This document shows, one piece after another, positions 44,450 to 57,030 of a stretch of DNA of 64,000 bases. Position 1 is the stretch's first letter. Every line of letters begins with the position of its first letter. The notes under the pieces are model-generated. The model made no database searches, had not been told where the DNA came from, and was given only the letters and a program-made list of their open reading frames with translations. A program made the position numbers and the translations under genes. This DNA is from Dysidea avara (lineage: Eukaryota > Porifera > Demospongiae > Dictyoceratida > Dysideidae): NCBI RefSeq assembly GCF_963678975.1, contig NC_089275.1:36990819-37054818 (forward strand), written 5' to 3'.

Positions 44450-46206
44450 ATGAATATGATTTTGGAGAAGTTGAGTTTTCTGATTCTATCACTATCACTG
44501 GTCACTGGTCTACCAGTAGAACCAAATCTTGAGTTGATGGCTACAATTGATGATAGTGAAGTACACAGCAGAGAAGTGAGGTCATTGATTGATGAACTAG
44601 GATGGCATCTTGATAGGATTGATCAAAGATCACTACCACTGGATGGACGATACTCTCCATTGGCAACTGGTAACTGTTACATACATGTTAAAATTGTATT
44701 TTTGTAAAGTGTACATGCATGCACTCAACAAAGTCTGCTAAATATATGAATAAGTGATCCGGTCTGAGAAAAGGGGTTCCAAATTGTCAAGTTTGACTAG
44801 TCATAACTCCTCATGTTTTCAACCTATCACCTTCATATTACACCAAGCCATGGTGCGATGTTAGGGATATAAGAGGACTAAATGTCAGGGTGATACCACA
44901 TTCACAAGTCAAGTTACAGGTTGCCAAGTACATCCAATGGATAAAGCTATAACCCCTTTTCACAGACTGGGTCACATATGTATAAGTTACTACTGTATAT
45001 TCCAATGTTTGTAGGATCTGGAGTTGATATTTACATGTTTGGTGAGGGGATAAATCTTGATCATGAAGAATTTGAAGGTAGAGCATTTGATGGAGGATAT
45101 AGATGGCTCAGGAATCCTAGACGACCTAAAGATTGCTCTAGGAAATTTCATGGGACACAGGTTGCAAGTTTGGCTGTGGGAAAATCTGTTGGAGTGGCAA
45201 CTAAAGCCAATATATACAGGTATATTATAGACTATATTCCATGTACTTAAACATTTATATTTAGCCTACTTGTGTATATACAGTATGTTGCATTTTAAAC
45301 TATACAACTACTTGTCTATATACAGCATCAAAGTGCTAAACTGTCAATTGGCTGGATACTTCTCAGATGTGATCAGAGGAATACAATACGTGATTAATGC
45401 AACAAAACTTACAGGACGTAGATCAGTAATTGCTCTACCACTTATTGGACCACATAGTCCAGCTGTCGATGACATCATTGAGCAAGCTGTGAGGGAAAAC
45501 ATTGTCCTTGTGGCAGCTGCTGGTAACTAAAAACCTGAGAATGTATCATCTGTGTAGTTCACAACCATTTTTATATGTAGGAAACTTCCTACAAGATGCC
45601 TGCAGTTATTCTCCTGCCAGTTCTCCACATGTAATCACAGTTGGTGGAACAGAAAAAGATGATAGACTTTTAGCAGGCTCTGCTGGATCAAACTTTGGGA
45701 AGTGCGTGACCTTGTATGCTCCAGCACGATCTATCCTTGCTGCTGCTGGTGGTAACAATGGTTACAGGTGAGGTGACCTATACTGCATGGTCAATATATA
45801 TAATCAATTAGGTTATATCAAGTGTGAACATGTACACAACACTTCTTTTGCTTGTAGAGAACTTAGTGGCACATCCTCATCTTGTGGAATTGTAGCAGGA
45901 GCAGCAGCTCTAGTATTGGAAAAGTTCCCTCACTATACTCCTCAACAAGTAAAAGAGTACCTCATTGATCAGTCAACACCAAGGGTAGTCCAAACAAGTT
46001 CCAAGAGGTACAAAGTGAAGCCAAACAGATTTCTTTATGTTGGAGAGGAGGGTAAGTGATATTATAATAATGTACTGTTGTGTATGGCTGCATACAATCA
46101 CAATTAATGTCACTAAATTATACTAGAAGTCATTTGATCTTGCTTATTTTAATTTATAGAATCTGATTTTGATGGAAGTGGATCTCTAGGAGTAGTATTT
46201 GGATAA
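44450..46206 (+). CDS. Secreted subtilase-like pseudoprotease 1 (349 aa, six exons)
   Basis: Exons: 44450-44669, 45015-45219, 45326-45522, 45581-45767, 45858-46051, 46160-46206; GT-AG sites with phases 1-2-1-2-1. A signal peptide (LSFLILSLSLVTG) is followed by a linker and GWHLDRIDQRSLPLDG, which is the mature N-terminus of proteinase K-type (S8A) enzymes. The roughly 80-residue I9 propeptide is missing. The catalytic Asp site reads IYMFGEGI, with G83 in place of Asp. His is kept (FHGTQVAS, H119), as are the oxyanion Asn (AAAGN, N209) and Ser (SGTSSSC, S276). The usual MATP after the Ser is SSCG. Loss of the Asp makes proteolysis unlikely; a binding or decoy role is inference. Paralogue at 59521-62030. 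Confidence 0.88.
44754..44976. mobile_element. MITE in intron 1 of subtilase-like gene 1
   Basis: Inverted ends GTGATCCGGTCTGAGAAAAG and, read inward from the right, GTGACCCAGTCTGTGAAAAG, continuing GGGTT. Another member of the GTGACC-ended group. It is absent from gene 2. Confidence 0.72.
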
Positions 46207-47059
46207 TGGAACTATTTCTATTGCCAGTGTATATTTTGAAAAGGAATAACGACCATTGAAATTGATTGTATTACATACTTAGACTGTGAAAAAGATTTAA
46301 GCAAATTTTAATTCAGTTTCAATTGAAGGGGTCAGTGGAAAAATGAGAATGTACCATTTTAAATTTTCTTAAAATTAGAATGGCTTGTTTTAGCCGTGTG
46401 AGTAATATTGTCACTAAGTAAACAACAGAATTTAAAAGTTCATGGTATTCTCAAACTGATGTTTAGCGAATGTTACAATAATTTAATTATGTCCCAATAT
46501 TCTGTTTAATGCCTACTACGTGGTCACCTAAATTTTCAAATGGCACTTGTCCCGTTTTGTCGCTGACCCCTTCAATTTGACATGGCGTACAGTACTTAAT
46601 TTGCAAAAAATTCCTGATGTAGCAGTAGCTATGTGTATGCATACACTTGTGTCTAGAATGCTACGATAGTTTAAACAAACAGCCATAAATTTGATTTTTG
46701 TTGTATAGAGTATCCAGTCCTACTGGTCTGTTACAAGTAATTCATCCATGTAGAAAGCATCTACTAGTTTTGCATAACTGCTCATCATGATACCTGGCTA
46801 CAAACTTATGGTAGCTGTAGCTATATGCATGTGCACCATTCAAGTAACTGATGCAAATAATGATAACAATACATATTTATGATTTTTGCATTGATTCTTA
46901 CAACATGTCTAGCTGTCCAGTAACAATATATTTGCTAATCAAACTCCACAATAAATGATAAGAGCAAGGATAACAAATATCTACAACAATCCTAAGTACA
47001 TTGCTTCCTCAATAAACACCAAGTCTCCGAATCTGCCCTTGGATGTCTGGTCCTGCATG
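46207..47059. other. Intergenic 3' of subtilase-like gene 1
   Basis: No gene or clear repeat. A GAAGGGGTCAG... and CTGACCCCTTC pair (about 46325 and 46563) hints at a TIR element of about 250 bp, arms about 15 bp. Confidence 0.35.
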
Positions 47060-47400
47060 CAAACATCCTACAATTTGAAAATTACTTTTGCAAAATTGAT
47101 GATCTACAATTCTCAAAATTATACTCTAAAGCATAGTGGCTAATTGTGTATAGTTTTATTACTTCAACATTGTATATACACAGTGTACCTTTATCATTAA
47201 TATAGCTACACACATACAATAATGCAATTGCTCTTGAATAGGTGACACTATGCCGTATATGGTAACTGGTTATTTTGGAATTTACAATTTAGTGAAACAT
47301 ATGTAACCAATTAATCGTAATAATGAGGTCACTTTTGGCACTAAAATGTATCCTCAATGATGATGTTAATGAGGTCATTATGTATCTACAGCTTAGTGAA
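47060..47400. repeat. Diverged third copy of a segment of the tyrosinase block
   Basis: Matches 35140-35440 and 57420-57720 with many substitutions and indels. Shared anchors are CAAACATCCTACAATT, ACATACAATAATGCAAT, TAATGAGGTCACTT and TGTTAATGAGGTCAT. It is far more diverged than copies A and B are from each other. Confidence 0.65.
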
Positions 47401-47584
47401 CATACATATTAATTTTGACATGGTAAACACAATGATATGGCTATTGAACATTAACACTTTTGTGGCTTCCCCAATACATTTTCTATTGGTTTTAATTGGC
47501 AGGTTTTTAAGTGTGATATGATTGGTAAGTTTAATGGCACTGTATCTATTATTAAAAAAAAGTACAAATCAAATACATATTGTA

Positions 47585-48121
47585 CAGTGAACCTCACTAC
47601 CTCATTATTAAGGCCACCTTGTTATAGTGGCCAGGTTCAGAAAGTCCAGATGTATCTTCCATATTATTCCATTGATTTAATTTTCGTTAATAGGGCCACC
47701 TCATTAATAAGGCCAGTGGCCACATACTGCAGGACCAAACTTGTAAAACTAACACAATATTCTCTTAATAAAAGGGCCAGCTGAACAGACAGTCAACGTA
47801 CGTGTATCACTACAAAAGTTGCTGCTCCTGAGTACCTGCCAAAAGCTATGCCAATATAGTTTTAGAAATGTGCTTCATGCTTTTAGCAGCCATTATGCCT
47901 CAAGTAAAGAGTAATCCCATCTGTGCATTATGATGAAACCTGTAATATGTGTATATAGCTGTTACAGCAACTATAGCCAGGTGTTGATTTGTTGAAAACC
48001 TTGATAATAAGGCCACTTTGTTGATGGCCGGATTAATGAGGTTTTCATTAATAAGGCCACCTCACTACTAGGGTCACTTATTGTGGGTCCCAAAGGTGGT
48101 CCTATTAAAGAGGTTTCACTG
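47585..48121. mobile_element. Tc1/mariner (pogo)-like MITE with TA target
   Basis: Ends CAGTGAACCTCACTACCTC and, read inward, CAGTGAAACCTCTTTAATAG, each flanked by TA (47583-47584 and 48122-48123). Internal repeats of TTAATAAGGCCACCT run in both directions. No transposase ORF. Confidence 0.72.
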
Positions 48122-48550
48122 TACCAAGATTGGTGCTTTTATCAAAAAGTGAACAATTTTTTGCTTAGCCACTCTACTATATAATTTATTATTTTCTTGT
48201 ATAATTTCCTGATCATTTGAATAAACCTCTGCAATGAAAAGATACTGATTGAATGAATTTATTTCTATGATACTCTTTGCAGAACAGATAGGAAATCTAT
48301 GAATGCTACAGTTGATGCTAATTCAGTGTCTTAAGTGCTTGATCTGCAAAATTTCTGGGATATATGTATGTGCATACCATTGACATGAAAGGGTAGTATA
48401 AATTAAGTCCATTTGTAGCTATAGAATATCTAACTATTCTGTTGGAATATCTAAGTAGATTCATTTGATATCAGTATCTTTCTTTTTATTGAAGAGGTAG
48501 CACCCTCAGTTGTCTCAATAGTAGCTGTATTGCTGCTTGTTATAACTTAT
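48122..48550. other. Intergenic before duplication copy B
   Basis: No gene or repeat recognised. Confidence 0.4.
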
Positions 48551-49334
48551 ATAAATGGCAACTATATCTATTGTGTAAATTTTTATGCTTACTGTATGTG
48601 TGGTAAACTTTGACAGTAAACTGATTCCTGTATAAGTGGCTATGATAAGTTTTAATATGTGACTCAGCCTACAATAATATATATAGGGCAAGTGGGTACA
48701 TAAAATTTGCCTGTGTTTTCAAACATTCATAATGCATAACACTATATTCCATCACACTATGGCCATACAATTTTTGAGAATTTATTTGAATTTTACTACA
48801 GTATAACAAAAATTATACAATGCAAGTATTCAATTCTAGTACTGAGATATCATGATCTGTTAAGTGATGGGGTGTATTCTGTGCCCACATGCCCTATTTT
48901 CGCAGGCCCTGTCATTTACATGAGTTGCTAGAAAAAGATTACTAACAGTAGACAATAGCAACCAGTCATAATCAACAGACTCACTGTAGTGCAACTGAGG
49001 CAGTTCACAACAATTTTAGTAAGTGTCATGCTAGATAGCTCAGATCATAATTGAACTATGATGCATGCTCTACTACATCTTCACTAATAACCCTCATCAG
49101 TTTAAAATCATGTCTAATAATTCACCCTTTTTCACAGCTTGGCTGTTTTGGAACAGATTATATAATCTGTATATATGCCAAATAGCAAAATTATATATCC
49201 ATACAATAAATGCAAGTCTATAGAATCATATGCATAGTATAATATGTGCATGTATTCACAGTTAATGCTGTTATATATTATACTGTGATAATAGGGTGTA
49301 GTTTTGCAAAAAAAGGTCTTTTACAATGTAATTA

Positions 49335-51510
49335 TCATACATTTGGCACATGGTTTGTAATGTTTGGTAGATTACAAAAGTACCCAAAATTATGAGACCG
49401 TGTGAACATGTCAGCATTAGTATAGGGTGGGAAAAATGGAACCATAAAATCATCAGATTGATGTCCCGTAGTGCTAACAGTCCTTGGTATATCATTAGGA
49501 TACTCTGCATCAGGGTGTAGCTCCAGCCACTTATCTAACATACAATCTACCATGGTATGGTGAAGAATGAAAAAAGGATCATTTGGTGATGCTCCAATAT
49601 CACCCATTTGTCCTGTCATTTCAAGTGGAAGACTTGACTTTGTGGTGACATCACCTGTTGAAGTAATGATATGAACCTAAACAAGACAAAGGAGAGTACG
49701 CAACAAACAATGACACGAATCATACACTTACTGAAGTATGCATTTGTTTTGTAATTGCTATCTCAGAGTCTTTGGCACACTGAGGGTCAAAAGAAGGAGC
49801 ACAGATACATATTCTGTTTGTACTGCACTCAGTTATATTAAAGTGAATATCATGATCAACAAAACTTCGATAGCTTTTTTGTGATAGAAGGTTATAAGGT
49901 GGAGCATCATAGTTATCAATAGCCATAGCATTATTTACTTGCTGACTAGTAGGCCAATCAGGATTGTTGCTACTGCATGGATCAGTTCCAGTGAATGGAC
50001 AACGTTGAAGGGGACCGGTGTTAACATTTGGATCACAAATTTGAAAGGATGTTTGCCAACATATTGTGTCCCATCCATCACTGACAATATCTCCAAATAC
50101 ACGAGGAAAGCCACTGACATTCCTTGTTACCCCAAGCTTATTTTCTGTAAAGAGATCTTCTGAGAGTATTCCGTTACTAGACCTTTGAATTTCAATTCGC
50201 CAGTCCCAATAAGGTAGCCTAAAAGTGTGATAGTCCACTTGTTCCATGCTCTTCAACATATGTTGTATCTCCCACTCAAGCCACAAGTTGAAGTATTTGT
50301 GCCAAGTTGGGAATGCTGGTCCGGTGTGAGCATAATCCAAACGATTTGCTAAATCTAAATTTTAAAAGACATATGCATGTATATATTTATATACGCACAG
50401 TATAGTAACTCTGTTAACATTATATACCTACCATACATGCTAGCTTTTAAAAACATATAGCTGTGTACATATCAGTCCAGTGGCATATCTAGACTCTCTG
50501 GTTTGATAGGGGGAAAAGGTAACTGCCTGCTCACAATGGTGCCCCTCCACCAACTATAATATCACTCATAAAATACATAAATCCTTATTATAACTGCATA
50601 AGTTTGTTACACTGCTTCTCTGAATAGTGTGATATTAGAGTGATTGACTGCTCTATTAGAGTACTTGATCTCGCACACAAATTTAATACCTCTGGTATGA
50701 CACCAAATTCTTTGGTAGGGCACCAGAATTCTTTGGTGGGACACAGCCCACACCTAGATACTCCACTGCATATCATTGAATGCTGCCACAAATCAGACAG
50801 TGGATGCACACTACAACTTACCTATTGTAAAAGCATCTTTTGCAGCATAGTGATGCATCCAGACATACAAATTATAAAGTGATATGTTTGTCATGGAGAG
50901 ATTTGTGGTTCCTGGAACTGCCTCTTCCAATACAACCATGTACCCTGAGTCAAATGAACGTGACAAAAGAATAATATCAATGAATTCAGCCCAGTCACTA
51001 TCAGTGTAGGTAGCAACAGATCGTCGAGGAAGAACCTGTGACTGGGTGCAACCAGGGCCATAGTAACCAAACCTACACCGGCTACAGTCATATCCAGAGT
51101 AATTTCCAATGCACTGACAAGCCTAAAAAAAGAAAAAATAATTATAATAATTAAATCCTGCGGGTTTAGGTATTGTTAAATGGTGATCATGTACGTATAT
51201 TTATAGTGTAGTCAATTATAGTGGTATCGTACATTTAGGATTAAGTATTAGTACTGACCTTGGTGAAATAGTGAGGCCAATTGCGACGGACATCAGTACC
51301 TCTTTTGTTGTATCCAGGCAAGCTCAATTCAGTACACTGTCCCCTACCTGCATCCTGTCCACAGACACCATCATCTGTAGCTGGACAACACTCCAACTTT
51401 TCCAGACTTTTAACATCACTGCATGCTGTTGGTATTTGACCATAAAGTTCCTGCCCCAACACATATAACAAGGCAATAGCCATCAAAGAAACTTGATCAC
51501 TTATTTGCAT
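49335..51510 (-). CDS. Secreted tyrosinase, copy B (505 aa, four coding exons)
   Basis: Exons: 51510-51259, 51122-50822, 50354-49732, 49676-49335, with the same phases as copy A. Signal peptide, Cys-rich EGF-like part and both copper sites are intact (VWMHHY, YAHTGPAF, TWHKYF, QMHTSVHI, PFFILHH), so it should be an active phenol oxidase of the secretory route. It lacks the 17-residue repeat of copy A. Outside that repeat I count 14 amino-acid differences. Five fall in the roughly 30 residues before the first copper-B His, where copy A has an N-A-S glycosylation sequon and copy B has K-D-S. The reading frame is fully open, so both copies are under constraint or very young. Confidence 0.9.
50478..50768. 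mobile_element. hAT-like MITE in tyrosinase B intron 2
   Basis: The same element as 27902-28198, with a small internal deletion at about 50633 that shortens the CTATTAGAG pair. Confidence 0.65.
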
Positions 51511-51722
51511 TTTAGCTATGCAAAAAAAATAAGCAAGACAGCATAACTAGCTAGCCACATATAATCCATGTACATATTAGTAGACAAAATATTGAGGTTT
51601 ATAACTATTATCCATGGAACTTCACACACACATGTACATTAGCACATATTAATATACTTTAACAGTCTACATAATTATACATTATATAGGCCGCGTACTT
51701 CACAAACTGCCATGATGGGTAG

Positions 51723-52084
51723 CAGGGGTGGAGGAAGTAGTTGATATGAGGGGGGGGGGGGGGGCTGGGCTGACCCAGACTTATGGAAGTGAGGTGCTAC
51801 ATTGTCTCTGGTTTGGTAAGGTGAGACCAAAAAAAAAAAAGTCACAACCAGCTGATAATAGCTGCTCACCTCACCAGCTATGCATTTATAGCTTATAAAC
51901 TACATACAAATCCTTCTACACACTGCTCTAATGCTGCGACTGCTTTATTAGAGTGATTGCTCTATTAGAGTATCTCGATCTTAATCACGGTTTTCAGCCC
52001 CACTCCAAGAAGGATAATTTCGGCGTGATATCATTCTGAGGGGGGGCTAAGCCCCCTAGCTACCCCCCCTTTCCGCCACCTATG
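51723..52084. mobile_element. hAT MITE upstream of tyrosinase B, complete
   Basis: Starts CAGGGGTGGAGGAAG and ends CTTTCCGCCACCTATG. A perfect 8-bp duplication ATGGGTAG flanks it (51715-51722 and 52085-52092). G- and C-runs lie next to each end and a TTTATTAGAG/CTCTATTAGAG pair sits inside. Confidence 0.85.
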
Positions 52085-52668
52085 ATGGGTAGCTATACAT
52101 GCGGTGATAGCTAGCTACCTGCCTAGCTACCTCTGAATACGTATATAGCTATAATGGTCACCTTTACTTGTAATAAATACAGGCTGGCTAGCGATAGTCT
52201 CGCGTGGCCAGATCGCTATATCTCGCCTCCTCTTTTTCTTTGTGACGTCATGTTTGCGAATTTCCATTTTCCACGTGTATCTAGCTTCATTGGTTTGTTG
52301 TAGCATGGCAAAACATAATTTTTTTACCGCAAACTTCGTGACAGGGCTGATAGCTACTGTTGCTACGTAGCATTTTCCCAGCAAGAATCTGTCAACCGGC
52401 GGAATTTCACCAGACCTATCTCACCGACCAATGGCATCACAAAGAAAAAGAGGAAGCAAGATGGAGGTCTAAACACGTGAGACTATTATTTGATAAAGGT
52501 GGCCTCTCAATGCAGTTGGCCACTAAGATAGACTCCACTGTAAACTCCCCGAGATACTCCCAGTCTGCATTGCGGTCCGGTGCTCCGCAAGAGCTAGACT
52601 ATATACTCCGAGATAATACTCCCATCAATACGTAGCTACAGTAGCAATAACAGCAGCCGGGCACTCAC

Positions 52669-52780
52669 CTATAGCTACCAATTGGTCACGTAGCTTTGTC
52701 ACAATGAAATCCACTCGATAGATATCAACTCTGGTCACAGTATCTAGCTGTTTAACTGTGCAATATCCCTCGCTTTTATA
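52669..52780 (-). promoter_or_regulatory. Candidate TATA box and 5' UTR exon of tyrosinase B
   Basis: TATAAAAG (52780-52773, minus strand) is followed by the splice donor TATAG|GTGAG at 52669, equivalent to the copy A signals. A 60-codon minus ORF crosses this exon but copy A breaks it with a stop, so it is taken as noncoding. Confidence 0.45.
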
Positions 52781-53373
52781 TGGGTTTCGTGACATCCGGT
52801 TATACACGCATGCGCGGTAAATTAATGTACTTTACAGTCTATATATTAAACCTTTCCGCTTTTACTACGCAGCAAAAATTACTTATTCTCACAGCCGAGT
52901 GTCATTCAGTGCGGTACAAACTCCAACTGCTTGGCTTAGCTATAGTATAGGGTGGCTATAGCTACAATAAAGCCACCACAAATACAATAATAAGAATCCA
53001 CATCAGCCAGAGACTGCAACAGTGTAATATTGTACTGTGTAGGCAAGTTCTTTGGCATGTGTTTGACAAAATTGATGATCTAATTTTAATCTAATAGCTA
53101 GCTGCTTACACTGTGAAGTAGACTGTATAGCTATACTGCTGTACATTAAGTGAGTTGAGTTAGTTAGCTGTTTTTTTTTTGTTTGTTTTTTGTCTTAGTA
53201 TCTTAAAAAAAAGTTAGCTGTTCTGGTTTCCACATAGAGTATTGACTTTACTGAGTTATTGTTGGCTTTCACACTTCTTTTGATGGTGTAACAATTGACT
53301 CCTAAGACTGTGACACTTTCTGACTTGTTGACTTGAAGCTGTATAGTGGCGAGTACAAGAGTATAACACTATA

Positions 53374-53598
53374 GTGTACTTGTATACATGTAGGACACCT
53401 GTAACATTTGTAGAAGACACAAGAGAAGCACCATGGCTAGATGACAAACCCACTACACTCCCTTACAAACAACGACATGCTCATGCTATTTGTGAGTTCT
53501 GTCCAACTGTGACAAATATTAGAGCAAATGTTATCCAGTTGTGTATTATTCCAAATGTCTGCACACATCCAAGAAAATTCATACAAAATAAGTCATAA
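53374..53598 (+). CDS. Possible exon of an unknown gene (copy A version disrupted)
   Basis: After the acceptor-like TACATGTAG the frame is open: VEDTREAPWLDDKP, then HAICEFCPTVTNIRANVIQ and PNVCTHPRKFIQ. In copy A (31709-31944) the same frame is broken by about 36 bp near 31785. No family recognised. Four Cys and several His could suggest metal binding, but chance is just as likely. Confidence 0.18.
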   Translation: MYLYTCRTPVTFVEDTREAPWLDDKPTTLPYKQRHAHAICEFCPTVTNIRANVIQLCIIPNVCTHPRKFIQNKS

Positions 53599-54303
53599 GG
53601 AGGTAGTTGTTATCACTAACTTTTTCTTGAAACTTGATGTATAACTGTGGTACCAAATGCTTGTTCATCTAAAATAAAAATTGTCTCTCTGTTGACAACA
53701 TCATTTCTACATAATATATGTTGATCACAATCTTTTACATGCACATACGTAGAACATTCTATGTCAAAACTAGTTTCAAACAGATAGTCAGCACCGTGAC
53801 ACTCTTTTAACTTTTAAGGATAACATGATGTTTAGAGAAACAAAATTTGTGGTAAACACATCAGTTTGCATAACAGATCAGTGCTCCCTAGACCCAAAAT
53901 AGTAAATACAAATATTTATTGATGTTGATATAATAATAATGTTGATCTTGCTCCCTATACCTACAAATGTTGATTATACGTAGAACTGGTGTTCTAATGT
54001 TGCTTTTTGTCAAAACCAGTTTTAAACAGATAGTCACACCATGACACTGTTTTATACATAAGATAATTATAACATGATGTTTAGAGAAGCAAAATTTGTA
54101 GTAAACACATCATTTTGTATAACAGATCATGTCTTGCTCCATAAACAATACTGGAATGGACCTGTGTGTACTTTTATTATTTGAGTAACTGGAACCTAAT
54201 AGCTATATGTACCTTGGGTTAACCAGTGGTATGCTATATTTCTAGATCAGTGTCCAGGGCTTCCTGGTCAGATTGTTTGGACCAAATGTTCGCAGTATAT
54301 ATA

Positions 54304-54491
54304 CAGGTGTCCTCATTTTTATGTGCTCAAATTAACAGGTTCTACAATATGTAGTAGTACGTAGCTACAGCTGCAGCCACTCAATACTGGGGTTATTATT
54401 CCAATATTGAGTATCTAGATGATGCAGCTGCAGCTACGTACTATGTACATATTGTGGAACTTGTTTGGGCACATAAAAATGAGGACACCTG
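54304..54491. repeat. Foldback element, copy B
   Basis: The equivalent of 32646-32836, 3 bp shorter in the GTAGTAGTA tract. Confidence 0.8.
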
Positions 54492-54796
54492 CTGTTTCTT
54501 GAGCACTGAGTTATGGACTTCTGAGTTCGTAGAATTGGATGTGTGTGGAAGACCCTTTTTTGCAAATCCGGTCACACTTAATAATTATTAGCATTACTGT
54601 TTTGGACCTAAGGAATATAATATTGTATATACATAATTAAGATGTTGTGCAAACTGACATTTATCATTGCTACTCTAAAATATCATGCCTCACATGAAGC
54701 AGTCTTGTTCTGTAACTTTGTTTATCACTGACACTACTTAATCAAACTCTTGTAGACATGATGTTGTTAAAAGAGACAAGTTCAAATCAACTCCAA

Positions 54797-55419
54797 GACC
54801 TGATCTTGGAAAACCTACCTTTTTGGCACATTGGTCAATTTTCTGTTTTATAGCTTAATTAAGGTACTGGGTACTCATCTATCTTGTGTCAAAATTTCAG
54901 CTTAATATCTTTAAGCATTCCTGAGATATGGCCAATTTTCTCTCCTGTACATTACAAACTAACTTTTATGGTAATGTATTGAGTTCTGTGAGTGATTAAG
55001 GGTGACAAATGGTGACAAATCTCTTTGTTTACCAATAATTCCGTTTTTACCATCTAGAATACTTTAAAAGACATTTCTGATAGTTTAATGATGTATTCTT
55101 GGTACATTTCTGCAATTAAATCCCATGTATTATTGTCTAAGACTAAGTTTTAGCCATTCCAGCACCTGAACAAATCACCCAATTTGTAAGTTAATTGTTG
55201 TCCCACGCATGTGAAATTACTACATGATCTGATATAATCATCCATATCTCCTAAGAAAAAGAAGCTATGGGTGTGAAACTTCAAAGCAAGAAGGTTTAAT
55301 AGTTGCTTTATCCAAATGTGCAAAAAAAATTAATATTGAAAAAATTGTTGAAATTTTCAATTGTGTTTTCCCAAAAAGTTTGCTTGTGCCCAAAAGGTAG
55401 GTTTTCCAAGATCCGGTCA
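54797..55419. mobile_element. MITE unique to copy B
   Basis: Copy A shows the empty site (actccaaataac at about 33137). In copy B a 623-bp unit is flanked by CAA on both sides (54794-54796 and 55420-55422). Ends: GACCTGATCTTGGAAAACC and, read inward from the right, TGACCGGATCTTGGAAAACC, continuing TACCTTTTGG. A 3-bp duplication fits PIF/Harbinger, but the ends look like the GTGACC group. Confidence 0.82.
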
Positions 55420-55894
55420 CAAATAACAAGCTATTGGACAGTGTACCCAACACAGTTGTACATCAAGCTTCAAGAAGAAGATTGGAAAGCTTGTGATCTC
55501 AAACATAGGCTATTCTAAGCAGGGCTAGAGGGAATCCCCCCTCCACCCCTTCTCCCCACTGGTTTTGCTGTCAATGTGGAGAACAGCCCATCCAGCTGTA
55601 AAATCAATGGGTACCTGGTTTTAACTGGAGAATTCATGTCTCACACAGTGGGGAAAATGTCCGGGTGGAATTTTGGGTGCCCACACACTAACACAGTACA
55701 GCATCCTGCTGGTTATAGTCCTACCCCAGGAGGATTTTCCTGCACTGACTCCTAACACCTAAGTAGCGCACAGGTGTCCCAGTTCTGGTTCACTGGGTAG
55801 GCGTGTCTGTGCTAGTACAGCAGCTGAAAGTTTGCTTTGCTTTTGTGTGTGGGTTTGTGTGCGTGTGTGTGTTTAAGTCAAAACGTGATCATTA

Positions 55895-56766
55895 CAGGGG
55901 CGGATCTAGGATTTATAAAGGGGGGGGGGGGCTAACTCAAGGTACTAATCTCTTGGATAGAGTCCCAGCATGCTGGAACTAGGGGGGTCTGGAGGCATGC
56001 CCCACCTAGGAAATTTTTGAAAAGTAAATGCTAAAATACTGCAATTTGGAGACATTTCTAGATAAAATTCATAATATTTTCTGTTTGTAGATATTTTATA
56101 TACTACCTTTAGATTATAGGTATGGCTCTCTGAAGCATTTTGCTAATGGAAAAGTTTGGATAGGTACAGACAACCAAGTACATGATGCACCCCTCCCACA
56201 ATTGCACAACATTGAATAGGTGCATGATAGCTAGAATAAGAATGTTGAAAGTGGAAAATTTTGAAATTTGAACAATACAGGATTGAATCTGAGAACATTT
56301 TCAATGGAAATTGTGTACCTGAATTAAGTATTGCCATACATATTAACTACACAAGTAGATGAATGAAGCCTTTTAAACAGATCAATGCACTTCATTGTAT
56401 GCATGTATAGGTGCAGGCAGATTTGGAAAAATTCCATAACAGAACCAACTACATGTTTTCAGTGAATGTTCTATTAGAGTAGTTAGCTGACTGCTCTATT
56501 AGAGTATCACGATCTTGTACACCTCCAATGCTGATCCAAGTCCTTGTTGCATAAACTTTAGCATAAATCCACTGATGATACCTTGGAAAGATGTTTATAA
56601 GGTGGATTTATGAGTATTTGTATTATTAGTGGTCATATAATTATGCTAAGACAAAATTTCATTATAATACTCAGCCTATTGATCAAGTAAAGCCTAAATA
56701 TGAAGGGGGGTTGGGGGGGCTTCAGCCCCCAAAGTCCTCCCCCCCTCCCCCCTGGATCCGCCCCTA
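55895..56766. mobile_element. hAT-like element with CAGGGGCGGATC ends, copy B
   Basis: The equivalent of 33618-34495; starts CAGGGGCGGATCTAGG and ends CCTGGATCCGCCCCTA. Several internal indels differ from copy A. Confidence 0.6.
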
Positions 56767-57030
56767 CATTGTGGTTTTGTAGGAAGTGATGTCAATACCA
56801 CATGAACTATTGTGTGATTAACATTACATAGTTGATAGTTTGATAAATTAATAATAACAATGATTGGTAACTGTATACACAACACTGATCATATAGCATA
56901 TTAGGTCACATAAAACTGCAGCTTGTATTGTACTCCACAAATATAATGTCTGATGCCTTGTATATAGGACATTTGTATATGAGTTATTGGCAATTGTCCT
57001 GTTTGAATATATAGTAATTATGGCAGTCTA

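Noticed and set aside
52625-52807. 60-codon protein from the tyrosinase upstream exon
   Set aside because: Copy A has a stop in the same frame and the segment has TATA and splice-donor signals. It is more likely a 5' UTR exon.
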